A DNA stretch of 64,000 bases from Allobogoriella alba. Its GTDB lineage: Bacteria > Actinomycetota > Actinomycetes > Actinomycetales > Actinomycetaceae. The notes beneath the pieces are model-generated. The model did not search any database, was not told the origin of the DNA, and saw nothing but the letters and a program-made list of their open reading frames with translations. How positions within the stretch are numbered: position 1 is the stretch's first letter; each line of letters begins with the position of its first letter. Both the position numbers and the translations under genes were made by a program. This document shows positions 51,681 to 60,824 of the stretch, piece by piece. Location of the stretch: positions 1,364,001 to 1,428,000 of the forward strand of contig NZ_JBHTCQ010000001.1 of NCBI RefSeq assembly GCF_042665525.1. The letters are read 5' to 3'.

Positions 51681-53107
51681 CAGGACACCGTCGCCCGAAC
51701 ATCGTCTTCATCCTCACCGACGATCATGCGGCGCACGCGATCGGGACGTACGGCTCGTTGGTGAATGCCACACCGCGGATCGACGAGATCGCCGAACGGG
51801 GGGTGCGGTTCGAGAACTGTTTCGCGACGAACTCCTTGTGCTCGCCGAGCCGGGCGAGCCTGCTGACCGGCACGTACAGCCATGTCAACGGTGTCTACAC
51901 GCTCTCGACGCCGATCGATGCGGCTCAGCCGACCTTCCTGAGCGAGCTCCGCGCCGCCGGGTACCGCACCGCCATGGTCGGCAAGTGGCACATGGGCGAC
52001 GGTGCGGGTCACGATCCGCAGGGCGTGGACTACTGGGACGTGGTCATCGGTCAGGGGGAGTACCGCGACCCGCAGTTCCTGTCGGCCGACGGCCTGCGGG
52101 TGGAGCCGGGGTACGCGACGGATATCATCACCGATCTGTCGCTGCGGTGGGTCGAGTCGCTCGAGGGTGAGGATCCGTGGTGCGTGCTGATCTGGCACAA
52201 GGCGCCGCACCGGCCGTGGCAGCCGGACGTGAAGCACGCCGACATGTACCGCGAGCCGATCCCCGTGCCGCGCACCTTCGATGACGACTACGCGACGCGG
52301 ACCGCCTCGACGCGGCGGGCGTACATGCGGATCGCCGAGCAGATGGAGCTGCTCGATCTGAAGATGGCGCCGCCGGAGGGCCTGACCTACGAGGAGGAGG
52401 CGCTCTGGAAGTACCAGCGGTACATGGAGGACTACCTGCGGTGCGTGGCCAGCGTGGACGACAACGTCGGCCGGGTGATCGACTGGTTGAAGGAGCGCGG
52501 CGAGCTCGAGGACACGGTGCTCGTCTACGCCTCGGACCAGGGCTTCTTCCTCGGTGACCACGGCTGGTTCGACAAGCGGCTGATGTTCGAGGAGTCGATC
52601 CGGATGCCGCTGCTGCTGTCCTACCCGCGGGCCGTCGAGGCCGGGCAGGTCCATGACGGGATCGTCACGAACGTCGACTACGCCCAGACCATCCTGGACT
52701 TCGCGCAGGTGCCGCACCACGAGCGGATGCAGGGACGCAGCTTCTACGGCGACATCGTCACCGGCGCGGAGGCGGAGCCGGCGAGGGACGGCCTGTACTA
52801 CCGCTACTGGGAGAACGACGACCGTTGGCACACCGCGCCGGCGCACTACGGCTACCGGACCGACCGGTACAAGCTCATCTACTACTACAACGACGGACTC
52901 GGCCTGCCGGGCACCGGGCCACGGACGTACTACCCGGAGTGGGAGCTGTACGACCTGGAGACCGACCCGGAGGAGCTGAACAACGTCTATCACGACCCCG
53001 CCTACGCGCAGATCCGCGAAGACCTCAAGGTCCGGATGTGGCAGGCCCAGGCCGCGGTCGACGACCGCCCCCACCACAGCCAGCAGAGGCCGGCGCTCCT
53101 CCGCTAG
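51677..53107 (+). CDS. S1-family sulfatase (Cys-type)
   Basis: A 476-aa sulfatase. Formylglycine motif C55-S-P-S-R-A-S-L-L-T-G. Metal sites F-I-L-T-D-D-H and V-Y-A-S-D-Q-G-F-F-L-G-D-H-G-W. Active-site G-K-W-H-M-G present. The Y-A-S-D-Q-G-F-F form, with Gln in place of His or Asn, is characteristic of the S1_11-like N-acetylglucosamine-6-sulfatase-related group. No signal peptide. The ATG overlaps the upstream sulfatase stop (ATGA). A 72-base gap with a good ribosome site separates it from the beta-mannosidase. Confidence 0.92.
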   Translation: MTGHRRPNIVFILTDDHAAHAIGTYGSLVNATPRIDEIAERGVRFENCFATNSLCSPSRASLLTGTYSHVNGVYTLSTPIDAAQPTFLSELRAAGYRTAMVGKWHMGDGAGHDPQGVDYWDVVIGQGEYRDPQFLSADGLRVEPGYATDIITDLSLRWVESLEGEDPWCVLIWHKAPHRPWQPDVKHADMYREPIPVPRTFDDDYATRTASTRRAYMRIAEQMELLDLKMAPPEGLTYEEEALWKYQRYMEDYLRCVASVDDNVGRVIDWLKERGELEDTVLVYASDQGFFLGDHGWFDKRLMFEESIRMPLLLSYPRAVEAGQVHDGIVTNVDYAQTILDFAQVPHHERMQGRSFYGDIVTGAEAEPARDGLYYRYWENDDRWHTAPAHYGYRTDRYKLIYYYNDGLGLPGTGPRTYYPEWELYDLETDPEELNNVYHDPAYAQIREDLKVRMWQAQAAVDDRPHHSQQRPALLR

Positions 53108-53179
53108 CGCGGTGCAACAGCGGATCGAGCAGCGCAACCCGGACTGTCGGACAGACCCCTCGCGATGTGAAGGAGCACC

Positions 53180-55651
53180 ATGGAGATCACCCCGCTGCAC
53201 GACGGCTGGACCCTGCGAGCCGCCGGGGGCGAGGTGCCCGACGACGTCGCGCACGCGAAGGTCCCGGCGACGGTCCCCGGCTCGGTCCACACCGATCTGC
53301 TGGCCGCGAGCCTGATCCCGGACCCCTACCTCGGTGAGAACGAGACCGCGCTGGCCTGGATGCACCGGGCCGACTGGCGCTACGAGACGACGTTCCCCGC
53401 CCGGCCCGCCGCGGACGGCGAGCACGTCGAGCTGGCCTTCGACGGTCTCGACACGGTCGCCACCGTGACCCTGAACGGCACCGAGGTCGGCCGCACCGAG
53501 AACATGCACCGTGCGTTCCGCTTCGACGTGACCGGGCTGATCCAGGAGCACAACTCGCTCACGGTCCACTTCCGCTCGGCGCTCGCCCGGGCCGGGGAGA
53601 TCGAGCGGCAGGTCGGGACACGACCACACTCCTACCCGCACCCGTTCAACGCCATCCGCAAGATGGCGTGCAGCTTCGGCTGGGACTGGGGCCCGGACCT
53701 GCAGACCGCCGGGATCTGGAAGCCCGTCCGTCTCGAACGATGGCACACGGCGCGGCTGGACCGGGTCCGCCCGCTCGTCACGGTCGGCCCCGACGGCACG
53801 GGCCGGGTGGAGGTGGTCGCCGACGTCGCCGCCGACACCGGCGGCCAGGTGAGCGTGCGCGCCACGCTGAGCGCCCCGGACGGCACCACGGTGGCCGGCG
53901 AGACCTCCGGCGTCGACGGGGCCTCCGCCGTCGTGCGGCTCGAGGTCGCGGATCCGGAGCTGTGGTGGCCGCACGGCTACGGGGACCAGCCGCGCTACCG
54001 GCTGGGGGTGGCACTGACGGACGGCGCGGCGACCCTCGACCGCTGGGAGCGGCGGATCGGGTTCCGGGACGTCGTCGTGCGGACCGAGGCCGACGACGTC
54101 GGCACGAGCTTCGTCGTCGAGGTCAACGGCACCCCGGTGCTGGTCAAGGGCGCGAACTGGATCCCCGACGACCACCTCCTCACGCGCGTGACGCCGGAGC
54201 GGCTCGCGCGCCGCCTCGACCAGGCGGTGGGCGCGAACCTCAACCTGCTGCGTGTGTGGGGCGGCGGGATCTACGAGACCGACGACTTCTACGACGCGTG
54301 CGACGAGCGCGGCGTGCTGGTGTGGCAGGACTTCCTGCTCGCGTGCGCCGCCTACGCCGAGGACGAGCCGCTGGCGGCGGAGCTCGAGGCGGAGGCCCGC
54401 GAGAACGTCGTCCGCCTCATGAGCCACCCGTCCCTGGTGATCTGGAACGGCGGCAACGAGAACCTCTGGGGCTACATGGAGTGGGGCTGGCAGGAGCAGC
54501 TCGACGGCGCCACCTGGGGCTGGCGCTACTACAGCGAGGTCTTCCCCCGTGCCGTGCGCGAGCTGGACCCGACCCGCGCGTACGTCCAAGGCAGCCCCAC
54601 CTCACCGGGCTTCGCGCCGTGGGAGCTCGCCCCCAACCACCCGGACCACGGCCTGGTGCACGAGTGGCGCGTCTGGAACCAGATCGACTACCGGCACTAC
54701 CGCGATGCGGCTCCGCGCTTCGTCGCCGAGTTCGGGTTCCAGGGACCGGCCACCTGGGCCACCCTCACCCGGGCGCTGGACGCGGCCGACCTGCACAAGG
54801 AGTCACCCGCCTTCCTGCTGCACCAGAAGGCACCCGGCGGGAACGGCAAGCTCGACCGCGGCATGGCCCCGCACCTGCCGACGCCGGCGGACTTCGCCGA
54901 CTGGCACTGGGCCACCCAGCTCAACCAGGCGCACGCCGTGCGGTACGCGCTCGACCACTACCGCGCCCACTGGCCGCACACCGCCGGGGCGATCGTCTGG
55001 CAGCTCAACGACTGCTGGCCCGTCACCTCGTGGGCCGCCGTCGACGGCGACGAGCGGCCCAAGCCACTGTGGTACGCCATGCGCGCCGCGTTCGCGCCGC
55101 GGGTGCTGACCGTGCACGAGCGTGACGGCGGAACGGTCCTGGCCGTCGGGAACGACACCGACGAACCATGGGCGGGGACGGTGTCGCTGTCCCGCCAGGG
55201 GTTCGACGGCACGGTCCTGGCGACGGCGGAGCAGCCCGTCGAGGTGGGGGCCCGGTCCGTCGGGCTCGTCGAGGTCCCGGCCGCCCTCGCCGAGGCGGCG
55301 GACACCTCCCGGGAGGTCCTCGTGGCCACGCTCGACGACGTGCGGGTCGTGCACCCCTTCGCCGAGAACAAGGACCTGGCTCTGGACCCGGCGTCCGTGA
55401 CGGCGACGGCGACGGCCGCCCCCGGGGGGTACGAGGTGACCGTCACGGCGACCTCGCTCGCGCTCGACGTCACGGTGCTCGCCGACCGGCTCGCCCCCGA
55501 CGCCGTCGCGGACCGCGCCCTGGACACCCTGCTCGCGGGCGAGTCGCTCACCGTGCACGTCACGACGGCGGCCGAGCTCGACCCCCTGGCGCTCACGGTC
55601 TCGCCCGTGCTGCGCACGTCGAACGGGCTGCACGCGGTGGTGAGGGTGTGA
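53180..55651 (+). CDS. GH2 beta-mannosidase
   Basis: An 823-aa cytoplasmic glycosidase. N-terminal jelly roll with V-P-G-S-V-H-T-D-L (about 32-40) and the beta-mannosidase-specific S-F-G-W-D-W-G-P (about 165-172); then immunoglobulin domain; TIM barrel with N-L-L-R-V-W-G-G-G-I-Y-E. Acid/base Glu427 is in W-N-G-G-N-E-N and nucleophile Glu517 in V-A-E-F-G-F-Q. The typical C-terminal beta domain is present. ATG at 53180 follows GAAGGAG. It would remove non-reducing mannosyl residues from oligosaccharides made available by the sulfatases upstream. Confidence 0.94.
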   Translation: MEITPLHDGWTLRAAGGEVPDDVAHAKVPATVPGSVHTDLLAASLIPDPYLGENETALAWMHRADWRYETTFPARPAADGEHVELAFDGLDTVATVTLNGTEVGRTENMHRAFRFDVTGLIQEHNSLTVHFRSALARAGEIERQVGTRPHSYPHPFNAIRKMACSFGWDWGPDLQTAGIWKPVRLERWHTARLDRVRPLVTVGPDGTGRVEVVADVAADTGGQVSVRATLSAPDGTTVAGETSGVDGASAVVRLEVADPELWWPHGYGDQPRYRLGVALTDGAATLDRWERRIGFRDVVVRTEADDVGTSFVVEVNGTPVLVKGANWIPDDHLLTRVTPERLARRLDQAVGANLNLLRVWGGGIYETDDFYDACDERGVLVWQDFLLACAAYAEDEPLAAELEAEARENVVRLMSHPSLVIWNGGNENLWGYMEWGWQEQLDGATWGWRYYSEVFPRAVRELDPTRAYVQGSPTSPGFAPWELAPNHPDHGLVHEWRVWNQIDYRHYRDAAPRFVAEFGFQGPATWATLTRALDAADLHKESPAFLLHQKAPGGNGKLDRGMAPHLPTPADFADWHWATQLNQAHAVRYALDHYRAHWPHTAGAIVWQLNDCWPVTSWAAVDGDERPKPLWYAMRAAFAPRVLTVHERDGGTVLAVGNDTDEPWAGTVSLSRQGFDGTVLATAEQPVEVGARSVGLVEVPAALAEAADTSREVLVATLDDVRVVHPFAENKDLALDPASVTATATAAPGGYEVTVTATSLALDVTVLADRLAPDAVADRALDTLLAGESLTVHVTTAAELDPLALTVSPVLRTSNGLHAVVRV

Positions 55652-55775
55652 CGCCGCGGGGGCCGCGCGCACGCGTCCACGCCATGGGCGCGACCTTGCG
55701 ACGGACGGCCCGGACCGTGTTGCCTGAAGGTAGGGCCCGGCCGGGCCGCACCACCCGATGACGGAGGCTCGCACC

Positions 55776-57167
55776 ATGACCACGACCCGGACCTTCCCCA
55801 GCACCTTCACGTGGGGATCGGCGACGGCCTCGTACCAGATCGAGGGCGGGGTGAACGAAGGCGGACGTGGCCCGTCGATCTGGGACACCTTCTCCCACAC
55901 CCCCGGGAAGGTGCTGGACGGCGACACCGGTGACGTGGCCGACGACCACTACCACCTCTGGCGCGAGGACATCGAGCTCATGAAAGAGCTCGGTCTGCAC
56001 TCCTACCGCCTGTCCATCGCGTGGCCGCGGGTCCAGCCCGGCGGGACGGGGCCACTCAACGAGGAGGGCGTCGCGTTCTACCGCGACCTGCTCGACGGGC
56101 TGCTCGACGCGGGCATCGAGCCGGTGGTGACCCTCTACCACTGGGACCTCCCGCAGGAGCTGCAGGACGCCGGCGGCTGGGTGAACCGTGAGACGGCGTA
56201 CGCGTTCGCCGAGTACGCCCGGCACATGGCCCGCGAGCTCGGCACGCGGGTGAAGGTGTGGACCACGCTGAACGAGCCGTGGTGCGCGGCCTATCTCGGG
56301 TACGCGTCGGGGGAGCACGCGCCGGGGCACACCGACGACGCCGAGGCGCTCGCCGCGGCCCACCACCTCAACCTCGCCCACGGCCTCGCCGTCACGGCGA
56401 TCCGCGAGGAGCTCGGCGAGGAGGCCGTCTGCTCCGTCACGCTGAACCTGCATGTCTACCGCCCGGTGGACCCCGGCTCACCGGCGGACCTCGCGGCCGT
56501 GCGCCGCGCCGAGCTGGTCGGCAACGAGATCTTCCTCGGCCCGATGCTGGACGGCGCGTACCCGGCCGACCTCGTCGAGCAGGTCGCGGCCGTCTCGGAC
56601 TTCTCCTTCGTCCAGGACGGCGACGTCGAGCTCATCCGGCAGCGCATCGACCTGCTCGGCATCAACTACTACTCGACGAGCTACGTGCGGCACCGCGAGG
56701 AGCCCGTCTCCTCGACGGGTCCGGCGGTCGCGCTCGACGACGTCGAGTCGCTGCCGCCGTCGGGACCGCTGACGCACATGGGCTGGAACATCGAGCCGGA
56801 CGGCCTGTACGACCTCCTCACCTCGACCTCGCGCCGGTACCCCGACCTGCCGCTCGTCGTCACTGAGAACGGTGCGGCCTTCGAGGACGAACCGGCCGAG
56901 GACGGCCAGGGCCGCATCGTCGTGCACGACGAGCAGCGGATCGACTACATCGCCCGGCACCTCGACGCCGTCGCCCGGGCCATCGAGGACGGCGCCGACG
57001 TGCGCGGGTACTTCGTCTGGTCCCTCATGGACAACTTCGAGTGGGCGTGGGGCTACAGCCGCCGGTTCGGCATCGTCCGGGTGGACTACGACACGCTCGA
57101 GCGGACGCCGAAGGACTCGGCCCGGTGGTACGCGGAGGTCATCCGCACGAACGAGGTCACCACCTGA
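55776..57167 (+). CDS. GH1 beta-glucosidase
   Basis: A 463-aa intracellular family 1 glycosidase. Signature F-T-W-G-S-A-T-A-S-Y-Q-I-E-G near residues 11-24; acid/base Glu167 in T-L-N-E-P-W; nucleophile Glu364 in V-T-E-N-G. A late W-S-L-M-D-N-F-E-W element binds the substrate. ATG at 55776 is preferred because CGGAGG lies just upstream; ATG at 55758 lacks a site. Activity could be beta-glucosidase, galactosidase or fucosidase. A 14-bp GC palindrome (55734-55747) lies in the 5' gap. The stop is 31 bases from the convergent MarR gene. Confidence 0.94.
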   Translation: MTTTRTFPSTFTWGSATASYQIEGGVNEGGRGPSIWDTFSHTPGKVLDGDTGDVADDHYHLWREDIELMKELGLHSYRLSIAWPRVQPGGTGPLNEEGVAFYRDLLDGLLDAGIEPVVTLYHWDLPQELQDAGGWVNRETAYAFAEYARHMARELGTRVKVWTTLNEPWCAAYLGYASGEHAPGHTDDAEALAAAHHLNLAHGLAVTAIREELGEEAVCSVTLNLHVYRPVDPGSPADLAAVRRAELVGNEIFLGPMLDGAYPADLVEQVAAVSDFSFVQDGDVELIRQRIDLLGINYYSTSYVRHREEPVSSTGPAVALDDVESLPPSGPLTHMGWNIEPDGLYDLLTSTSRRYPDLPLVVTENGAAFEDEPAEDGQGRIVVHDEQRIDYIARHLDAVARAIEDGADVRGYFVWSLMDNFEWAWGYSRRFGIVRVDYDTLERTPKDSARWYAEVIRTNEVTT

Positions 57168-57198
57168 GGCATCCCGCGTCCGCAGCCCCGTCGCTCGC

Positions 57199-57600
57199 TC
57201 AGTCGGGCTGGCTGGTGGCGAGCATCGACTCGCGCTCGTAGGCGAGGAGGGCGTCCACGACCACGCCACGGTCCGCCGCGTTCGGGGGCCGGAGGACCTT
57301 GCGCCACGACTCCGCCCCGCCGGCCAGCCACCCCTCGCCGGCGCTCGTGTGCGCGTCGGCGATCGTGACGATCGTCCGGCGCCGGTCCCGCTCGTCCTCG
57401 CGCCGCTCGAGGATGCCCTGCCTGCTCAGGTCGCCCACCATGAGGCTCACCGTCGTGGAGGCGACCTGCAGCCCGGCGGCGAGCTCCTTGACGGTCGCCT
57501 GCCCGTCGTACAGGAGCAGCGCGAGCAGCGACAGGTGACGGGGGGGCAGGTCCAAGTCCCGGAGCTGGTCGGGGACCGGCCTTCGGCCCGCTGCGCTCAC
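57199..57600 (-). CDS. MarR-family regulator, probably missing its N-terminal helix
   Basis: A 133-aa MarR-type protein. The winged HTH is intact (A-T-V-K-E-L-A-A-G-L-Q-V-A-S-T-T-V-S-L-M-V, wing D-E-R-D-R-R-R-T), and a C-terminal helix pair follows. Only about 25 residues precede the first core helix, whereas normal members have a longer dimerisation helix there. The GTG at 57600 is the only start and lacks a clear ribosome site. The first codon sits exactly where the opposite-strand monooxygenase remnant begins, so a deletion probably removed both 5' ends. It may be non-functional. Confidence 0.65.
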   Translation of the reverse strand: MSAAGRRPVPDQLRDLDLPPRHLSLLALLLYDGQATVKELAAGLQVASTTVSLMVGDLSRQGILERREDERDRRRTIVTIADAHTSAGEGWLAGGAESWRKVLRPPNAADRGVVVDALLAYERESMLATSQPD

Positions 57601-58047
57601 GCCTGCCGTTCCGCCTCGACGACGCCGAGTCCGCCGCAGACTTCTACTTCGACACCATCGCCCAGACGCGGATGGACACCTGGTCCCGGGGTCGGGTCAC
57701 CCTCGTCGGGGACGCGGCCTACAGTCCCGGTCCGGCCGTCGGCGGTGGCACCGGACTCGCCGTCGTGGGCGCGTTCACCCTGGCACACCACCTGATCCGG
57801 CACGACCACGTCACCGCCTACCGCCGCACCGAGCAGGCCATGACCGGTGCGGTACGCCAGGCCCGGAAGGTGGCACCGGCAGCGCTCCGCCAGCTCGTCC
57901 CCACCGGTGACGTCGCCGCTCGGGTCGCCCCCCACGTCCTGCGGCTCCTTGCGAGCCTCCCGCCGACCTTCCTCCGCGCCGCGTTCGCGCTGCAGGGGGC
58001 GGACCGGGTCCGTCTCGACGACTTCGTCCGACCGCCTCCGACCGCGA
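57597..58047 (+). pseudogene. FAD-dependent monooxygenase remnant (C-terminal part)
   Basis: The plus-strand frame reads D-F-Y-F-D-T-I-A-Q-T-R-M (about 57639-57674) and then W-S-R-G-R-V-T-L-V-G-D-A-A-Y, the classic second FAD motif of UbiH/TetX-like aromatic or antibiotic monooxygenases, plus C-terminal helices to about 58047. The N-terminal Rossmann half and any start codon are missing. There is no stop before the downstream subtilase, whose frame it happens to share. It is a fragment, and its 5' edge coincides with the beginning of the MarR gene on the other strand. Confidence 0.82.
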
Positions 58048-58169
58048 GACACCTGAGGACGTCGTCGGACGCGGACGGACGTGACAGATCGGAGCGGGCC
58101 GGTGCCGCTAGGCTCCAGGGCCATCGCGGGCTCCTGGAGGGGGAGCCGCCCGCATCGAAGGAGACCTGC

Positions 58170-59537
58170 ATGCGCCGAGCACTCGCCGGGGCGGCTGCAG
58201 CCGCAGCCCTGACCGCCGCCGTCCTGCCGACCGCCGCGATGGCCGGCAACCAGATCGGGATCAACGTCGTCCTGACCTCCGACCTCACGGCCGGGCAGCA
58301 GGCGGAGCTGTCCACGTTCGGACGGATCAACAACTCCCATCCCGAGCTCGACGCGCTCACCATGCGCGCGGACGAGGCCGACCTCGACGACATCAGAGCG
58401 CTCCCGTACGTGGAGGCCGCCAACGCCGACGTGCCGGTCACCACGGGCCCGGTCGAGACCAGCCCGTTCGAGGACACCCTCGAGGGCATCGCCACCTGGA
58501 ACACCGACCAGATCGACGTCTACGACCAGGCGGCGGCCGGTGACCCGCGCGAGGTCGCAGAGACCGGCGAGGGCGTCTACGTCGCGGTGCTCGACACCGG
58601 ACTGCTGCGGACCTGGCCCCACTACTTCGGTACCGAGCACGTCGCCGAGGAGCTCGGCATCTCCTTCGGCGGTGGCGGCGGCGAGCGGGGTCACGTCTCC
58701 AGCCAGCCGAACAAGTGGCAGCGCGACACGAACAGCCACGGCACCCACGTGATCAGCTCGATCCTCGGGTACAACCTGGACGGCGCAGCGGTGGCCGGCG
58801 TGGCACCGCAGGCGACGGTCATCCCGGTCAAGGTCCTGAACCAGAACGGTTCGGGCTGGTCCTCGGTGGTCGCCGCCGGCATCGACTACGTCACCGACCT
58901 CAAGGTCTCCGGCGCGCTCGGCGACGCGCCGGTGGTGATCAACATGTCCCTCGGCGGCCCTGCACCGGACGCCTTCACGCAGGCCGCGGTCGAGCGCGCC
59001 GTCGCCAACGGCGTGCTCGTCGTCGCCTCTGCCGGGAACAGCGGCGCGGCCGGCATGGGCTACCCCGGCGCCTACCCCGAGGTCATCTCGGTCGCCGCGA
59101 CCGGTTGGACCGGCCAGTGGACGAACGCGACCTGGTGGAACACCGGCGACGTCGCCGACCCGACGACGGCGCAGGAGGCGTACGTCGCGGACTTCTCCTC
59201 GCGCGCGCTGACCGGGCAGGACCTCGACGTCGCCGCGCCCGGTAGCAACGTCGTCGGGCCGTACCAGACGAACGGTCAGGTCAGCTACTACTTCCTGTCC
59301 GGGACCTCGATGGCCGCCCCGCACGTGGCCGGGGCCCTCGCCCTCATGGCGGAGGCGAACCCCGGTCTCACCGCGACCGAGGCGGAGTCGGCCCTCGAGC
59401 AGAGCGCGTTGCCGATCGGGGCCGGTTCCCGCGAGGTGCTCGACGGGACCGGTGCGCCCACGACCGTCAGCTGGGGAGCGGACGCCACGGGCGCCGGGCT
59501 GATGAACGTGCCCGCCGCTATCGAGCTGGTGAGGTAG
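58170..59537 (+). CDS. Secreted S8-family serine protease (subtilase)
   Basis: A 455-aa exported protease. Signal peptide of about 25 residues (R-R-A-L-A-G then Ala-rich, ending A-M-A), an inhibitor-like propeptide (about 26-100) and the subtilisin catalytic domain with Asp142 (V-L-D-T-G), His190 (N-S-H-G-T-H-V), oxyanion Asn290 (S-A-G-N-S-G) and Ser380 (G-T-S-M-A-A-P-H). ATG at 58170 with GAAGGAG ribosome site. The frame is open to 57672 upstream only because the monooxygenase remnant has no stop. It is monocistronic and converges on the DUF6194 gene. Confidence 0.94.
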   Translation: MRRALAGAAAAAALTAAVLPTAAMAGNQIGINVVLTSDLTAGQQAELSTFGRINNSHPELDALTMRADEADLDDIRALPYVEAANADVPVTTGPVETSPFEDTLEGIATWNTDQIDVYDQAAAGDPREVAETGEGVYVAVLDTGLLRTWPHYFGTEHVAEELGISFGGGGGERGHVSSQPNKWQRDTNSHGTHVISSILGYNLDGAAVAGVAPQATVIPVKVLNQNGSGWSSVVAAGIDYVTDLKVSGALGDAPVVINMSLGGPAPDAFTQAAVERAVANGVLVVASAGNSGAAGMGYPGAYPEVISVAATGWTGQWTNATWWNTGDVADPTTAQEAYVADFSSRALTGQDLDVAAPGSNVVGPYQTNGQVSYYFLSGTSMAAPHVAGALALMAEANPGLTATEAESALEQSALPIGAGSREVLDGTGAPTTVSWGADATGAGLMNVPAAIELVR

Positions 59538-59541
59538 CCCG

Positions 59542-60018
59542 CTACCCGGGGCCGCCCGCCCGCCCGCGGCGGGCGGCGCGCCGCCTGGCGTCGTCGTGCG
59601 CCTGACGCAGCAGGCGGACCGCCAGGTCGCGCGTGCGGACGCCGGGGTTGATGATCGCGATCCATCCCTGCGCGCGGTAGAGCGGGTGCGGCAGGACGAT
59701 GTCCACGGCCGCGAGGTCCGCCGTGGTGGACGCCGCCCGCGGATCTTCGCCCGTGAGCTCGGTGAACGCCGTGCGCCCGACGTGGATGTTCAGCCGTGCG
59801 CGGTCGGGGTGGCCGAGGTCGGAGGCGACGTCGCCGGGGTAGTCCTTCGTCACGACGGTCGCGTACGGCTGCTCCCGCTCCGGCGTCCGGCCGTCCGGCG
59901 CATAGTAGAAGAAGTGGTCGCCCCAGGCGATCTCCGGGAACGCGCTGCCCTCGGTGGGCGCGAGCTCGAGCACGCCCTCGAAACCGCGCACCGTGTCGAT
60001 GATCTCGTCCATGCTCAT
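59542..60018 (-). CDS. DUF6194 family protein
   Basis: A 158-aa cytoplasmic protein with the block P-E-I-A-W-G-D-H-F-F-Y-Y-A-P-D-G (about residues 28-43) and R-L-N-I-H-V-G, which I recognise as the DUF6194 type. A D-L-G-H-P-D-R segment and W-I-A-I-I-N-P-G follow. Function is unknown. The C-terminal 15 residues are Arg/Gly-rich. ATG 60018 is used; ATG 60012 is possible. It is divergent from the MerR regulator and shares a 39-base promoter gap containing an inverted repeat, so it is presumably its main target. Confidence 0.85.
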   Translation of the reverse strand: MSMDEIIDTVRGFEGVLELAPTEGSAFPEIAWGDHFFYYAPDGRTPEREQPYATVVTKDYPGDVASDLGHPDRARLNIHVGRTAFTELTGEDPRAASTTADLAAVDIVLPHPLYRAQGWIAIINPGVRTRDLAVRLLRQAHDDARRRAARRGRAGGPG

Positions 60019-60020
60019 AG

Positions 60021-60038
60021 TTCAAGTGTGTCCTTGAA
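60021..60038. promoter_or_regulatory. MerR-type operator between DUF6194 and MerR genes
   Basis: TTCAAG (60021-60026) and CTTGAA (60033-60038) form a perfect inverted repeat around TGTGTC. A TAG-like -10 (GCTAGTG, 60041-60047) follows on the plus strand. The repeat lies three bases from the DUF6194 start codon, consistent with shared control. Confidence 0.72.
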
Positions 60039-60057
60039 GTGCTAGTGGAGGGTTTCC

Positions 60058-60822
60058 ATGGAGGGCGAGCGGGCCGTGGTCGAGGTGCTCAGCACCTCCG
60101 ACGTCGCGGCCGCCACCGGCTACTCGGTGCAGCAGGTCCGAGACCTCGAGGCGGTCGGGGTGATCGCGCCGGCGGTGCGCGCCGGCAACGGGTACCGACG
60201 GTTCACCACGGCCCACGTCCGGGACCTGCGTGCCTACCGGGAGCTCGCCCACGCCGTCGGTCCGGTCGAGGCACGCCGGGTGATGCGCGAGCTGCGGACC
60301 GTGGCGACGGACGAGGTCGTGGCCGCCGTGTTCGCCCGGCACGCGCGGCTCGGGCACGAACGAGAGGAGGCGCGTGCCGCCCGGCGGGCGCTGCTGGCCA
60401 TCCGTGCCGAGTCCGCGCACGAGCTCGAGGCGGACCCCGACGGGCCGGCCGACCCGGCCACCATGACGATCACGGAGCTGGCGGACGCGCTGGGCGTGCG
60501 GACCTCGACCCTCCGCTTCTGGGAGCAGGAAGGTCTGCTGGCCCCGGAGCGGATCCCGACACGAGCGGGCTCGGCGCGGCGCTACCGGACCCCGGTGATC
60601 CGTGACGCGCGCATCACCGCGGCCCTGCGCTCCGCCGGCTACCCGATCCCGGAGGTTCGCGCCGCCCTCACGTCGATCCGGGACTCGGGGGACTGCGGGG
60701 CCGCGCTCGAGGCGCTGGAGGCCAGGCTCCGCGACATCACCGGCCGCATGCTCGCGCTGCTGCGCGCCGGAGGGGTGCTGGCGGAGATCATCCGGCACCA
60801 CGGGCTGAATCGTGCGGGCTGA
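60058..60822 (+). CDS. MerR-family regulator with two DNA-binding domains
   Basis: A 254-aa protein with two separate MerR-type winged HTH units. The first is about residues 10-70 (S-T-S-D-V-A-A-A-T-G-Y-S, then N-G-Y-R-R-F). The second is about 138-205 (M-T-I-T-E-L-A-D-A-L-G-V-R-T-S-T-L-R-F-W-E, then S-A-R-R-Y-R). A helical linker of Arg/Ala-rich repeats joins them. Normal MerR proteins have one HTH plus an effector helix. ATG at 60058 was used. Divergent from DUF6194, autoregulation through the inverted repeat at 60021 is likely. Its stop is two bases from the TetR gene stop. Confidence 0.88.
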   Translation: MEGERAVVEVLSTSDVAAATGYSVQQVRDLEAVGVIAPAVRAGNGYRRFTTAHVRDLRAYRELAHAVGPVEARRVMRELRTVATDEVVAAVFARHARLGHEREEARAARRALLAIRAESAHELEADPDGPADPATMTITELADALGVRTSTLRFWEQEGLLAPERIPTRAGSARRYRTPVIRDARITAALRSAGYPIPEVRAALTSIRDSGDCGAALEALEARLRDITGRMLALLRAGGVLAEIIRHHGLNRAG

Positions 60823-60824
60823 GC

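Noticed and set aside
57672..59537. A monooxygenase-subtilase fusion protein
   Set aside because: The two are in the same frame with no stop between, but the subtilase has its own ribosome site, signal peptide and start at 58170, and the upstream half lacks any start codon. A remnant next to an intact gene explains it better.
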